Positions 30,171 to 38,528 of a DNA stretch of 44,797 bases are shown here, in pieces. Origin of the DNA: JBBRUG01 sp038247995 (GTDB lineage: Bacteria > Chloroflexota > Chloroflexia > Chloroflexales > Chloroflexaceae); contig JBBRUG010000005.1 of assembly GCA_038247995.1 (NCBI GenBank), forward strand, positions 1 through 44,797. Direction: 5' to 3'. The position numbers and the translations under genes were made by a program. Position 1 is the stretch's first letter. Every line of letters starts with the position of its first letter. Under the pieces are notes generated by a model that saw only the letters and a program-made list of their open reading frames with translations, was not told the origin of the DNA and did no database searches.

Positions 30171-33032
30171 ATGGCCAACCTCACTCCCCTCGACCAGGTG
30201 GACGGAATCGACGCGACGGTGCGGCAGAAGTTGGCGACCTACTGGATCACGAGTGCGGAGGAGTTGGTAAGTACGGCCCGTTCGGCTAATCAGGCCCACG
30301 GGAGCGGCCTCAAAGCGCTGAGTATGGCGCTGGGTCTTGATGATGCGGCGATCCGCCGGGTTGTCGCTGCCGCAACTGCCGTCCTTCCGCCCGACACAGC
30401 CTTTGATGTCGGCGTGGCGATCGATGTCGGCGATGGCCTGATTATGGAGGGCGTCGCAGAGCCTGATGCTGCTTCTTTCGCCCCGCCGATCGATCTCCCC
30501 CCGGTCGTTGAGCCATTGGGTACATTGCCCCCACCAGCCTTTCAGGGCCGTCGAAACTCGTGCGTCGCCTTTACGCTGGCAGCGATCTATCAGGTTCTAG
30601 GCGGCGACCCCACTGATCTCTCGGAGCAGTTTCTGTACTGGGCCTGTAAAGATCGCGACCGCATCCCCGGCGATGTCGGTACCAGCCCGGTAGTGGGCAT
30701 GGACGTGCTCAAAGACCTCGGCGTTTGCACCGAGGCGACCTGGCCGTACAAGCCCGAACCGGTTGATCAAGCCAATCCCGGCCACGCTCGTCCGCCGGAA
30801 CCGGCCTTCAACGAAGCGAAACGGCGCCGGATCACGGGGTATCGGCAGTTGCCGAGCAAAGATTTTCGCCAGATCAAAGCCGCGCTTGCCGAAGGCAAAC
30901 CGGTGCTGATCGGCCTGCCGATCTGGGAGCACTGGACGGATGCCTGGCAGTCGCGCAAGCTCGGCAAGGTGCGCCCCCCACTGCCCGGCGAGCGGCGCGG
31001 CGGCGGCCATGCGATGTGCGTGATCGGTTATCGCGACGATGCGAGCGTGCCCGGCGGCGGCTACTTTATTGTGCGCAATAGCTGGGGGCCGGATTGGGGC
31101 GCGGAAAATACCGACGGGCCGGGGCTGTGCCATGTGCCGTACCGGGTCGTGTTTGAACAGGGTGTTGCGGCTTTCGTCGCCGCTGGCGTTGCGCCGGTGG
31201 CCCAAAAAACCGTTTCGCAGAAAACGGTGGCTGGGATGCGCCGGATGGGTGTTTCGGCGGGAACGTTTGGCGCCGGCGATGATAGCATGCAAGCGATCCA
31301 CGCTGATGCAATCAAGCTCCGCGAGACGCTGGATACGCTGATCGCCCGTCTGGCGGCATTGGTGCCGGGTGCTGCGGAGGAAGCCCCGACAGCCGCGCCT
31401 GTTACGGCGCCGGATGCGCCAACAACGAGGGTTGAGTCGGTGGGTAGTGGGTTCAGTGGCCCACTGATCCTGGTGCGCGAGGGCGAGCCGGGCGGTGGCG
31501 AAGAACTCTATCCCAACGGGATCGACGGTACGACCGGCCTGCCGCTGTTGCGGATCGACGCGGCCAGCGCCGCCCGGATCGCCAACGGTGCTGTCGAGCC
31601 GCCTGAGCGGCAGGCGCTGCACCGCGAGAAAGCGCGCTCGCAAGAGGGTCATTTTGGCGTCACTTCTGACACCGATCCGAACAAGTTGGACGAAGCGCGT
31701 TGGGCGGTGGTTGTCCACGCCTTCGACAAGGCCGACCTGCTCAAAGCGCTCTGGCCGCTGATCGAGCATCGTTGCCGCGACATGGGCTTTTCCGTGCCGG
31801 CGGCAACCTTTAACCCCGACGAGGATTGTGTTACCTGGTGGGGTCGGCATACCGACGGCGGCGCAAAGACGCTGGAGAAGCACTGGGGCCAGATCGCGCC
31901 GGTGATGATCTACCGACCGGGCGATCGGGTGAATGGCTGGTTGGCGCGCCATGGCGTGATGGCCGGCCCGGTTGATCCGCGTCGTGGTGTGCCTTACTAT
32001 CTGCTGCTGGCCGGGCGGCCCGGCGCGCCGGCCGGCGATCAGGCCGTCATCCCGCTGAACTTCCAGTACGAATTGGATATCTTCTGGGCGGTGGGGCGGC
32101 TGAGCTTTACCGACGGCAACGGGCAGCATCGCTATGGCGACTACACAACCTATGCCGAGCGAGTGGTGCAAGCCGAGCAGCGTGCCGATGCCGCCGAGCG
32201 GCTGACGCGCGGGATCGCCTACTTCGGCACCAAGCACGAACTGGACATGGCGACGATCCGCAGTGCCGAAGAGTTGATCACGCCGCTGGTGCAGTGGAGT
32301 AATACGGCGGGCAACACACCGGCGCAGCGCCAGTTCGGGCACCAGGTTTTTCTGGAGGCCGAGGCGACGCGAAGCAACCTGGAAGGGCTGCTGACAAGTT
32401 CCAAGCCGCCCGCGCTGCTCTTCACGGCCAGCCACGGCCTTGGATTACCGTTAAGCGACAACCGCCTGGTGGCGCATCAGGGCGCGCTGGTAACCCAGGA
32501 CTGGACGGGTTTCGGCAGTATCAAGCGGGACCATTGGTTTGCCGGCGAAGATCTGAGCGATCGCACGAATGTCGAGGGAATGATCGCCTGCTTGTTCGCC
32601 TGTTACGGCGCCGGTTGCCCGCAGCAGGATGAATTCATCTTCGATGAAACGAAGGGCCGCCCGCAGATCGCGCCGTTCAATTTTGTAGCTCAGCTCCCAC
32701 AGCGCTTGCTCACGAGCGGCATGCTCGCTGTGTTCGGCCATGTCGAGCGGGCCTGGACCTACTCGTTCAGCGAGGGCAATGCGAAGGCGCAGTCACAACC
32801 CTTTGAGGATGTGATCGGCCGGTTGATGCTCGGCAAGCGCGCCGGCGATGCAACCGACCAGTTCAACATTATTCAGGGTGCGCGCTCGATGACGCTGACC
32901 GAAGAGTTGGAGAACATCAAGTTTGGTAAGCAAGTGGCGCCGACTGAGTTGGCGCGGCTGTGGATGGCGCGCAACGACGCACGAAACTATGCGCTGCTGG
33001 GCGATCCGGCGGTGAAGTTGCCGTTTGTGTGA
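30171..33032 (+). CDS. Two-site cysteine protease: papain-like (C1) plus caspase/gingipain-like domain
   Basis: A 953-residue soluble protein without signal peptide. Residues 1-70 look like a helix-hairpin (DUF4332-like) module (LTPLDQVDGIDATVRQKLAT). Residues ~105-335 are a papain-type domain: Gln125 and Cys131 in FQGRRNSCVAFT, His280 in GGGHAMCVIGY, Asn303 in VRNSWGPDWG. A short helical linker (378-398) and an Ala/Pro stretch follow. Residues ~575-953 resemble the caspase-like C25/CHAT clan: PYYLLLAGRP, FQYELDIFWAVGRLSF, His755 in LLFTASHG, Cys811 in IACLFACYGAG, and the late ALLGDPAVKLPF. Both catalytic sets look intact. Cytoplasmic location and target are inferred or unknown. GAGG precedes the ATG, 26 bases after PNP. 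Confidence 0.83.
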   Translation: MANLTPLDQVDGIDATVRQKLATYWITSAEELVSTARSANQAHGSGLKALSMALGLDDAAIRRVVAAATAVLPPDTAFDVGVAIDVGDGLIMEGVAEPDAASFAPPIDLPPVVEPLGTLPPPAFQGRRNSCVAFTLAAIYQVLGGDPTDLSEQFLYWACKDRDRIPGDVGTSPVVGMDVLKDLGVCTEATWPYKPEPVDQANPGHARPPEPAFNEAKRRRITGYRQLPSKDFRQIKAALAEGKPVLIGLPIWEHWTDAWQSRKLGKVRPPLPGERRGGGHAMCVIGYRDDASVPGGGYFIVRNSWGPDWGAENTDGPGLCHVPYRVVFEQGVAAFVAAGVAPVAQKTVSQKTVAGMRRMGVSAGTFGAGDDSMQAIHADAIKLRETLDTLIARLAALVPGAAEEAPTAAPVTAPDAPTTRVESVGSGFSGPLILVREGEPGGGEELYPNGIDGTTGLPLLRIDAASAARIANGAVEPPERQALHREKARSQEGHFGVTSDTDPNKLDEARWAVVVHAFDKADLLKALWPLIEHRCRDMGFSVPAATFNPDEDCVTWWGRHTDGGAKTLEKHWGQIAPVMIYRPGDRVNGWLARHGVMAGPVDPRRGVPYYLLLAGRPGAPAGDQAVIPLNFQYELDIFWAVGRLSFTDGNGQHRYGDYTTYAERVVQAEQRADAAERLTRGIAYFGTKHELDMATIRSAEELITPLVQWSNTAGNTPAQRQFGHQVFLEAEATRSNLEGLLTSSKPPALLFTASHGLGLPLSDNRLVAHQGALVTQDWTGFGSIKRDHWFAGEDLSDRTNVEGMIACLFACYGAGCPQQDEFIFDETKGRPQIAPFNFVAQLPQRLLTSGMLAVFGHVERAWTYSFSEGNAKAQSQPFEDVIGRLMLGKRAGDATDQFNIIQGARSMTLTEELENIKFGKQVAPTELARLWMARNDARNYALLGDPAVKLPFV

Positions 33033-33044
33033 AGGCGTATGTTA

Positions 33045-33064
33045 GGGCGGGTCGCGACCCGCCC
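33045..33064. terminator. 20-bp perfect GC palindrome after the protease gene
   Basis: GGGCGGGTCG|CGACCCGCCC, an exact palindrome starting 12 bases after the protease stop. No T-tract follows, so it may be a processing or stabilising hairpin rather than a full terminator. Confidence 0.5.
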
Positions 33065-33090
33065 GTGCAGAGAGTTGGAAAGAGTATCCT

Positions 33091-33384
33091 ATGATCGTTC
33101 TCGTAGCGGAATATACAACCAAGCCGGGGATGGCCGAGGCGGTGCTGGAAGCAATGACGGAGATGGTCGCGGCGATCAAGGCTGATGAGCCGGGTTGCCC
33201 GCTCTTTCATGTTTGTCGCTCCACCGAGCGCCCCGACGATTTTTTGCTCTATGAGCACTATGTCGATGAAGCGGCGCTCAAAGCGCATCGCGAAACAGCT
33301 CATTTCAAGGCGATTATTGAGGGGCGGGTGGTGCCGATGCTGGGGCGTCGTGAGCGCGAACTGTATCGGTTGGTGGTGAGCTAG
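33091..33384 (+). CDS. Antibiotic biosynthesis monooxygenase-fold (ABM) protein
   Basis: A 97-residue dimeric-ferredoxin-fold protein: MIVLVAEYTTKPGMAEAVLE opens the fold, EPGCPLFHVCRSTERPDDFL and LYEHYVDEAALKAHRETAHF are the hallmark ABM stretches. Such proteins act as cofactor-free (quinol) monooxygenases or small binding proteins; the substrate here is unknown. It lies 58 bases after the protease gene, across a palindrome. Confidence 0.87.
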   Translation: MIVLVAEYTTKPGMAEAVLEAMTEMVAAIKADEPGCPLFHVCRSTERPDDFLLYEHYVDEAALKAHRETAHFKAIIEGRVVPMLGRRERELYRLVVS

Positions 33385-33425
33385 GTCGCTGTAAAACGGA
33401 TAACGCAAAACGTACAACGCATGCG

Positions 33426-33459
33426 CAGCACGCTGTTTTCGTAAGGATGCAGCGTGCTG
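33426..33459. terminator. 10-bp inverted repeat between ABM and M20 genes
   Basis: CAGCACGCTG (33426-33435) and CAGCGTGCTG (33450-33459) are exact reverse complements around a 14-base loop that includes TTTTCGTAAGGATG. It could be a weak terminator for the ABM gene. Confidence 0.4.
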
Positions 33460-33486
33460 TGTCTATTCCACGAGTATTTATAACCT

Positions 33487-34662
33487 ATGTCAGCTTTAGC
33501 ACACGCGATCACGGATTGGCTTACGGCGCGCCTGGCAACCTATCTGGCTGAATTGCAGCAGTTGTGCGCGATCGAATGTCCGACAAGCCACAAGCCGGGC
33601 GTCGATGCGGCTGGAGCCTGGGTACGGGCCTGGGCTGAGGTGCGCGGCTGGGAAGTGCTGCACTTCCCGGATGCAACGGCGGGCGATGGTTTGGTGGTTA
33701 CTGTGCGTGGTACAGGGCGGCTGCGGGCAATGCTTGTGGCGCACCTCGACACGGTGTACCCGGTGGGCACGGCGGCCGAGCGACCGCTGCGTGAGGAACA
33801 TGGGCATCTGATTGGGCCGGGCAGCGCCGACAATAAGAGTGGCCTGCTCAGTGGGTTGTATGCGGCGGCGGCGCTGGCTGAACTGGCGCCGGAGCATTTT
33901 GCGACGCTCAGCGTAGTGTGCGGCGGCGACGAAGAGACCGACTCGCGAGCCTCAGAGGCGATGTTGCGCGACCTGGCGCCGGCGTACGATCTGGCGTTGG
34001 TGCTGGAAGCGGCGCGTGAGAATGGCGATATTGTCAGTGCGCGCAAAGGTAACGGCATGTTCACTCTGGAGGTGACGGGGCGCGCCGCACATGCCGGCGT
34101 AGAGCCGGAGAAAGGCGCCAGCGCGGTACTGGCCCTGGCGCACCAGATCGTCGCGTTGCAGGCGCTCAACGGCACGCGCCCCGGCGTAACCCTGAATGTC
34201 GGCGTGATGGGCGGCGGCAGCGTGCCGAATGCCGTGCCCGCCAGCGCCTGGGCGCGCGTCGATGTGCGGGCCGGTGCGCCGGAGGACATGGCGCCGGTTG
34301 AGGCGGCCATCCGGGCAATTGCCGAGCAGACCTATGTAGCGGGCACGCAAACAGTGCTGCGCGACGGCTGGGGCTTCCCGCCGATGGCGCGTACGTCGGC
34401 GATTGCGCGTCTGGTTGCGCTCGCGCAGGAGTGTGCTCAGGAACTTGGTTTCAGTGTGAACGATGCCGCGACCGGTGGTGTGAGTTACGCAAACCTGCTG
34501 GCTGGCGCCGGTTTGCCGGTGCTCGATGGCCTCGGCCCGATCGGCGGCCTTGATCATAGCCCGCGTGAGTATGTTGTGAGCGCCAGTATCGTGCCGCGCA
34601 CGGCGCTGCTTGCGTTGCTGCTGCTGCGGGCGAATGCGGCAAGTGATCAAGATTATGCCTAA
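33487..34662 (+). CDS. M20-family metallopeptidase (glutamate carboxypeptidase-like)
   Basis: A 391-residue zinc peptidase. Metal and catalytic residues are visible: VAHLDTVYP (His86, catalytic Asp88), GSADNKSG (bridging Asp115), GGDEETDS (catalytic Glu149, metal Glu150), an acidic ligand in LVLEAARENGD, and a late His in GGLDHSPREYV. The dimerisation domain (AAHAGVEPEKGASAVLALAH) sits in the middle. It resembles carboxypeptidase G2-like enzymes that release C-terminal Glu or similar groups. No signal peptide is seen, so it is probably cytoplasmic. It is convergent with the GT87-type gene. Confidence 0.92.
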   Translation: MSALAHAITDWLTARLATYLAELQQLCAIECPTSHKPGVDAAGAWVRAWAEVRGWEVLHFPDATAGDGLVVTVRGTGRLRAMLVAHLDTVYPVGTAAERPLREEHGHLIGPGSADNKSGLLSGLYAAAALAELAPEHFATLSVVCGGDEETDSRASEAMLRDLAPAYDLALVLEAARENGDIVSARKGNGMFTLEVTGRAAHAGVEPEKGASAVLALAHQIVALQALNGTRPGVTLNVGVMGGGSVPNAVPASAWARVDVRAGAPEDMAPVEAAIRAIAEQTYVAGTQTVLRDGWGFPPMARTSAIARLVALAQECAQELGFSVNDAATGGVSYANLLAGAGLPVLDGLGPIGGLDHSPREYVVSASIVPRTALLALLLLRANAASDQDYA

Positions 34663-34732
34663 CCTGCGGCATCACTCCCAGGCACCGGATGTAGAGCGCC
34701 TACTAAACGTTTTACATCGTTCAGACCGTCGC

Positions 34733-36826
34733 TCAGACTGTCTCCTGCTGCCTGCCGCCTGCTGCCTGCTGCCTGCTGCCTGCCGCCCACACGAACAGAC
34801 TAAAGAGGATGAGGTAGCCGGCGACCGCCGTAACCGCCGGTAGATCGAGGCTGCGCTCGACGAGGCGTGAGATCTGGATGAACCCAAGTGCGCCGAGTAC
34901 GGTCAGACGTTGGGTTGTTCCGGGTGTTGCGGTGAAGAACAGCCAGAGTGCGGGGACGAGCAAGAACATCAGGTGGTGGTGCCAGACGAGGTTTGAGCCA
35001 ACGGTGAGCGCCAGCACGCCGAGGGCGAGCGGGCCGGGGCCGGATTGCGCGCGCATTCGCCAGCAGTGTACGGCCCATGTGCCGAGCAGCACGAGCGTGA
35101 AGATCCGCCCGAGCAGGCTGGCCAGCGTGCCCCAGAGCGGGTTGGTTGGGGCCAGGGCAGTAAGGACGGCCGCAAGCGACTGGTTGTAGGGGTTGCTGGT
35201 TGGCCCCTGGAGCAGGCTGGGCAGCAGCACGATGAATTGCAGCCAGGGTGTAAAGCCAAACGCAAGCAACGCCGGCACGCAGAGCAGCGCCAGCCCAATC
35301 GTCACCCGCCCCAGGCGCGGCCAGTCGCGGCGCACGAGCGGCCAGAGCAGTAACACTGCCGGGGTGAGCTTGATCAGGATGGCGCCAGCAAGCGCAATAT
35401 CGCCCAGCCAGGCCATGCGCCGATTAGAGCGCTGAGCAGCATGACTACGCCGCTGCGGCCACTGAACCGGGTAGTGCGCTGCGCTTGCGCCTGGTTGTGC
35501 AGGCGCAAGCGATCTGAGCAATGCTGGAGTGTGGCCGTACAGGAAGAGCGCCATGCCCAGCAGCATCAGGCTGTTGATCTGGCCGATCGCCAGGGCTTCG
35601 AGGAACGTGGTTGAGCCTAGGGCAACGACGACGGTTACGAGTAGGATGTTGATACCCGGCCGATTGGGCAGGCTGAGCCAGATCGCCAGGAGCGCAATCA
35701 GGTACAGCGCAAGATTGCCGACAAACCAGATCGCCCAGATTTCGGGGAAGGGCAATCGGGACAGCAGCGCGAACAGCGGCAGTGTGGCCGGCGTGTACAC
35801 AAAACCGGCGCCGATCAGATCAAGGCTGAAGCGCCCATACGGATTGTCGCCGCGCAGGACATCCGCGCCCGCGATCAGATAATTGACCAGGTCGGGGTCG
35901 AGCGCCGGATGCACGACGAAGCTATTCCAGAGTGCCAACCCGAGATAGAGGGCAAGGATGAAGGATGAAGGATGAAGGATGAAGGATGAAATACGACGGA
36001 CGATAGACGACTGATCCTGCGACCGGCTCAGCGGACGACGGTCGTTGGTCGTTGGTCGTTGGTCGTTGGTTTGGGCCGCTGCCGGTTCGTTCCTGAGGCA
36101 TTGCAGCAAGACCCAGCCGAGTACAGCCACGCCGCCGACCAGTGCCCCAGTCAGCACGCGCGGTGCAAACAGGCCGCTGCGCCAGCCGCCAAGGGCCTGC
36201 CAGATCAGCGGCACGCCGATCATGAGGGCCGTGAGGGCGCAGGCCAGCGTGCGGCGGACGCCCCCGGCGCGCAGGGCCAGGAAGAGCGTGATCACCCCGC
36301 CGCTGAGGCTTGCGGCGACAGCGAGCGGGGCTGCGCCGCCGCCGTGAACCGTGGCGCTACGCACCTGAACGCCGAGATCGCGTTGCGAGTTGGCGTCGGC
36401 GATGACAGGCGCCGCCAAACGCAGGGCGATCTGTTCGCCGGGGGCCGGCGGGACGAGCAGGCGGTAGCGCCGAGCGGTTGGGGTGAGCGGCAGAGCGAAT
36501 GTGCCGGCGTGGGTGTTCAGCGTAGCGACACCTGGTGCGTTGGGGCCCTGGAGGCGTAGCGTGAGCCAGAGGGCGCCGCCGGGGTTGGGCAGCGTAATGG
36601 TTGCATTACCGGCGGCCCAGCGAAATGGCTCGATGGGAGCGGGTGGATCCTCAAGCGCATAGAAACCGGCGCGGCGCAGGCTGCGTTCGTCGCCGGCGAG
36701 ATCGAAGGCGGCGCTGCGGAACGGGCTGTGGGCCAGCCAGGCGCCGGCCAAGGCAAAGCAGACGAGCACGGTAATGGCGATCCCGTCGCGAATGAGTTGC
36801 TGAAGCACATGATGCTGAGTGCGCAA
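34733..36826 (-). CDS. GT87/DUF2029-type membrane glycosyltransferase with several repeat insertions
   Basis: A 697-residue polytopic membrane protein. After one N-terminal helix (ITVLVCFALAGAWLA) comes a ~150-residue soluble beta-rich part, then many membrane segments. DPDLVNYLIAGADVLRGDNP followed by YTPATLPLFALLSRLPF is typical of polyprenyl-phosphate-mannose-type transferases of the GT87/DUF2029 group. Four repeat tracts are read through: (GTCGTTG)4 and (AAGGATG)5 code the odd linker NDQRPTTNDRRPLSRS...FILHPSSFIL (about residues 253-290); repeat copy F codes LLRSLAPAQPGASAAHYPVQ onward; (GCCTGCY)5 codes the tail AAGSRQQAAGGRQQETV. The start is uncertain: 36826 is a TTG without a clear ribosome site. 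Confidence 0.75.
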   Translation of the reverse strand: MRTQHHVLQQLIRDGIAITVLVCFALAGAWLAHSPFRSAAFDLAGDERSLRRAGFYALEDPPAPIEPFRWAAGNATITLPNPGGALWLTLRLQGPNAPGVATLNTHAGTFALPLTPTARRYRLLVPPAPGEQIALRLAAPVIADANSQRDLGVQVRSATVHGGGAAPLAVAASLSGGVITLFLALRAGGVRRTLACALTALMIGVPLIWQALGGWRSGLFAPRVLTGALVGGVAVLGWVLLQCLRNEPAAAQTNDQRPTTNDRRPLSRSQDQSSIVRRISSFILHPSSFILALYLGLALWNSFVVHPALDPDLVNYLIAGADVLRGDNPYGRFSLDLIGAGFVYTPATLPLFALLSRLPFPEIWAIWFVGNLALYLIALLAIWLSLPNRPGINILLVTVVVALGSTTFLEALAIGQINSLMLLGMALFLYGHTPALLRSLAPAQPGASAAHYPVQWPQRRSHAAQRSNRRMAWLGDIALAGAILIKLTPAVLLLWPLVRRDWPRLGRVTIGLALLCVPALLAFGFTPWLQFIVLLPSLLQGPTSNPYNQSLAAVLTALAPTNPLWGTLASLLGRIFTLVLLGTWAVHCWRMRAQSGPGPLALGVLALTVGSNLVWHHHLMFLLVPALWLFFTATPGTTQRLTVLGALGFIQISRLVERSLDLPAVTAVAGYLILFSLFVWAAGSRQQAAGGRQQETV
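34750..34784. repeat. 7-bp tandem repeat (GCCTGCY)x5 at the 3' end of the GT87-type gene
   Basis: Five units GCCTGCC, GCCTGCT x3, GCCTGCC, with a partial unit on the left. On the coding strand it specifies the Ala/Gly/Arg/Gln-rich C-terminal tail just before the stop at 34733-34735. Confidence 0.92.
35425..35525 (+). repeat. 100-bp palindromic repeat, copy F, inside a coding region
   Basis: Plus orientation, antisense to the GT87-type gene that contains it. It has the best inner hairpin of all copies: CGCTTGCGCCTG and CAGGCGCAAGCG form a perfect 12-bp stem. About 34 residues of the protein are coded by it, between two membrane segments, without breaking the frame. Confidence 0.9.
35954..35988. 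repeat. 7-bp tandem repeat (AAGGATG)x5 inside the GT87-type gene
   Basis: Five perfect AAGGATG units. On the coding strand they give the FILHPSSFIL-like peptide. Because 7 is not a multiple of 3, gain or loss of one unit would shift the frame. Confidence 0.95.
36041..36068. repeat. 7-bp tandem repeat (GTCGTTG)x4 inside the GT87-type gene
   Basis: Four perfect GTCGTTG units about 50 bases from the AAGGATG array. On the coding strand they specify the NDQRPTTNDRRP peptide. Confidence 0.95.
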
Positions 36827-36830
36827 TGTT

Positions 36831-36859
36831 AGGATTCAGGATTTCAGGATTCAGGATTC
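36831..36859. repeat. 7-bp tandem repeat (AGGATTC)x4 upstream of the GT87-type gene
   Basis: AGGATTC, AGGATTTC (one base longer), AGGATTC, AGGATTC, directly upstream of the proposed TTG start. It occupies the place where a ribosome site would be expected. Confidence 0.9.
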
Positions 36860-36971
36860 AGAGGCCAGCAGGCACAAACTGTACCATACTTTGCTGAAGC
36901 GTTTGTATCCGCATCTATGGGGCGGCAGTGCGGTGAGCAGCATCCGCAGATGACGCAGATACGGGCGCTCT

Positions 36972-38363
36972 TCATGGCCTTGCATGCCTGAAAAAGACGA
37001 TCCCGAGCACGATTGTTTCCACGGTGCTGCTGATCATGAAGGCGAGCGGCACGGCGATCACGCCCAGCGGGGTGATGAGGGTGGCCATCAGGCCGATGCG
37101 CAGAGTGAGTTGGATCAGGTTCGTCAACAGCGGAGTGCGCGTGTCGAGCCGGGCGGCAAAGGCGCGGGTGAGCACTTCAGTGGCGACGTAGCAGGGTAGA
37201 CCAAGCGCGAAGACGGCGAGGATGCTGTAGGTCAGGTCGCCGGCGGCGGCATCGAAGGCGCCGCGTTCAAAGAAGATCCGAATGATCGGGCGGCCAATGA
37301 GGAGTAAGCTGATCGCGGCGAACGTCGCCCCGCTGCAGCCGAAGGTCAGTGCGCGTAACACGATCTTCCGCACGGCCGTATGCTCGTTCGCGAGGGACAG
37401 CGCAGCCAGGCGGGGTAAGACGCCCTGGCCGATGGCTATACCGAGCAGACGAATGGGGAAGCCGATCAAGAGCAGCGCGTTCTGGAGTGCGCCCAGGGCG
37501 GCCGCACGACCGGCGATACTGGCGAAGGCCGTATCGGCGATACCGCCGGCGTAATTCACCAGGCTGGAAAGCGCGCTGGGGCCGAGTAAACGCAGTACAG
37601 CGCGCAGGTCGCGGTCGGCCGGCGCCCAGATGAAGGCGGGCCGGTAGGCGCGGGCACGCAGGCCAGGCAGAATGATTGCCAATTGGATCACGCCGTCGAG
37701 AATGGCACCAACGGTGGGGCCATAAATGCCGACCCCAGGGATGTACATTGCCGCGACGATCCCGCCAATCAGCGTGACATTGCGCAGCGCAATCGCCACA
37801 ATGGGCAGAAGCAGTTGCCCGCGGCTTACGAGCAAAGCTACCAGCACGGCTTCAGATACAACGAGCAGCACTTCGAGCAGCATGATCCGGCTGAGCGTGG
37901 CGGTCAGCGCCTGCGTGGCCGGATCCAGGCCGGGGGCGAGCACATAGCGCACAAACTGGGGGGCAAACAGGGCGGCCATGGCGGCGAGCGGGGCGACGGC
38001 GCAGAGCAGGGTGCTGAGGGTGAGGTTGACCAGGTGCCGCGCGGCCGGTGTGCCATCGCGGCGTTCGACGCGCAGCAGGATCGGCACGAGGGCGTTGGTG
38101 AGCGCGCCGCCGCTGATCAGCACCCCAATGGTTTCGGGGAGGCGGAAGGCGGCATAATAAGCGCCGACGGCATCGCTCAGGCCAAATTCGGCATTGAGCA
38201 GAATCTGACGCACCATACCAAGCAATGCCGACACGAGAAACGCCGCCATGTAGAGCAGTGATGACTCGGTGACGTTGAACTCAAGCAAGGGCCAGGCGCG
38301 GAGCGGGGTGCGGGCAAAGCGGCTCAGGAGTGCGCGCAGAGCGCGGAGATTGCGCTGGAGCAT
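36972..38363 (-). CDS. murJ: Lipid II flippase MurJ
   Basis: A 463-residue multi-span membrane protein of the MATE/MOP superfamily that flips lipid II across the membrane for peptidoglycan synthesis. Family signatures: LLYMAAFLVSALLGMVRQIL and LNAEFGLSDAVGAYYAAFRL (the MurJ N-terminal pattern), GGALTNALVPIL, and the late stretch YSILAVFALGLPCYVATEVL followed by TRAFAARLDTRTP. It is somewhat shorter than the ~500-residue typical protein. It lies 145 bases upstream of the GT87-type gene on the same strand. Confidence 0.92.
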   Translation of the reverse strand: MLQRNLRALRALLSRFARTPLRAWPLLEFNVTESSLLYMAAFLVSALLGMVRQILLNAEFGLSDAVGAYYAAFRLPETIGVLISGGALTNALVPILLRVERRDGTPAARHLVNLTLSTLLCAVAPLAAMAALFAPQFVRYVLAPGLDPATQALTATLSRIMLLEVLLVVSEAVLVALLVSRGQLLLPIVAIALRNVTLIGGIVAAMYIPGVGIYGPTVGAILDGVIQLAIILPGLRARAYRPAFIWAPADRDLRAVLRLLGPSALSSLVNYAGGIADTAFASIAGRAAALGALQNALLLIGFPIRLLGIAIGQGVLPRLAALSLANEHTAVRKIVLRALTFGCSGATFAAISLLLIGRPIIRIFFERGAFDAAAGDLTYSILAVFALGLPCYVATEVLTRAFAARLDTRTPLLTNLIQLTLRIGLMATLITPLGVIAVPLAFMISSTVETIVLGIVFFRHARP

Positions 38364-38470
38364 GCTGCGCTTTCATGCAAGACGATTGCGGCAGGGTAAC
38401 GGCATCAGCATAACAGAGAACGCGTCTACATTCAAACCGTGAAGGTGGGCGGTCGTGAAGACGATTAAGC

Positions 38471-38509
38471 TTTCTGCTGCGGCTTGACGAAGCCAAACCA
38501 CAGCAGAAA
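38471..38509 (-). terminator. Terminator hairpin after the CLCA-like gene
   Basis: TTTCTGCTG (38471-38479) pairs with CAGCAGAAA (38501-38509) and an inner GGCTT/AAGCC stem stacks on it around a GACG loop. It lies 20 bases past the stop of the CLCA-like gene. Confidence 0.7.
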
Positions 38510-38528
38510 TGCATACGCTACCGATGTT

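Noticed and set aside
30597..32435. 612-codon minus-strand frame opposite the protease
   Set aside because: A GC-driven shadow frame rich in Arg, Gln, His and Pro; the plus strand has intact catalytic motifs.
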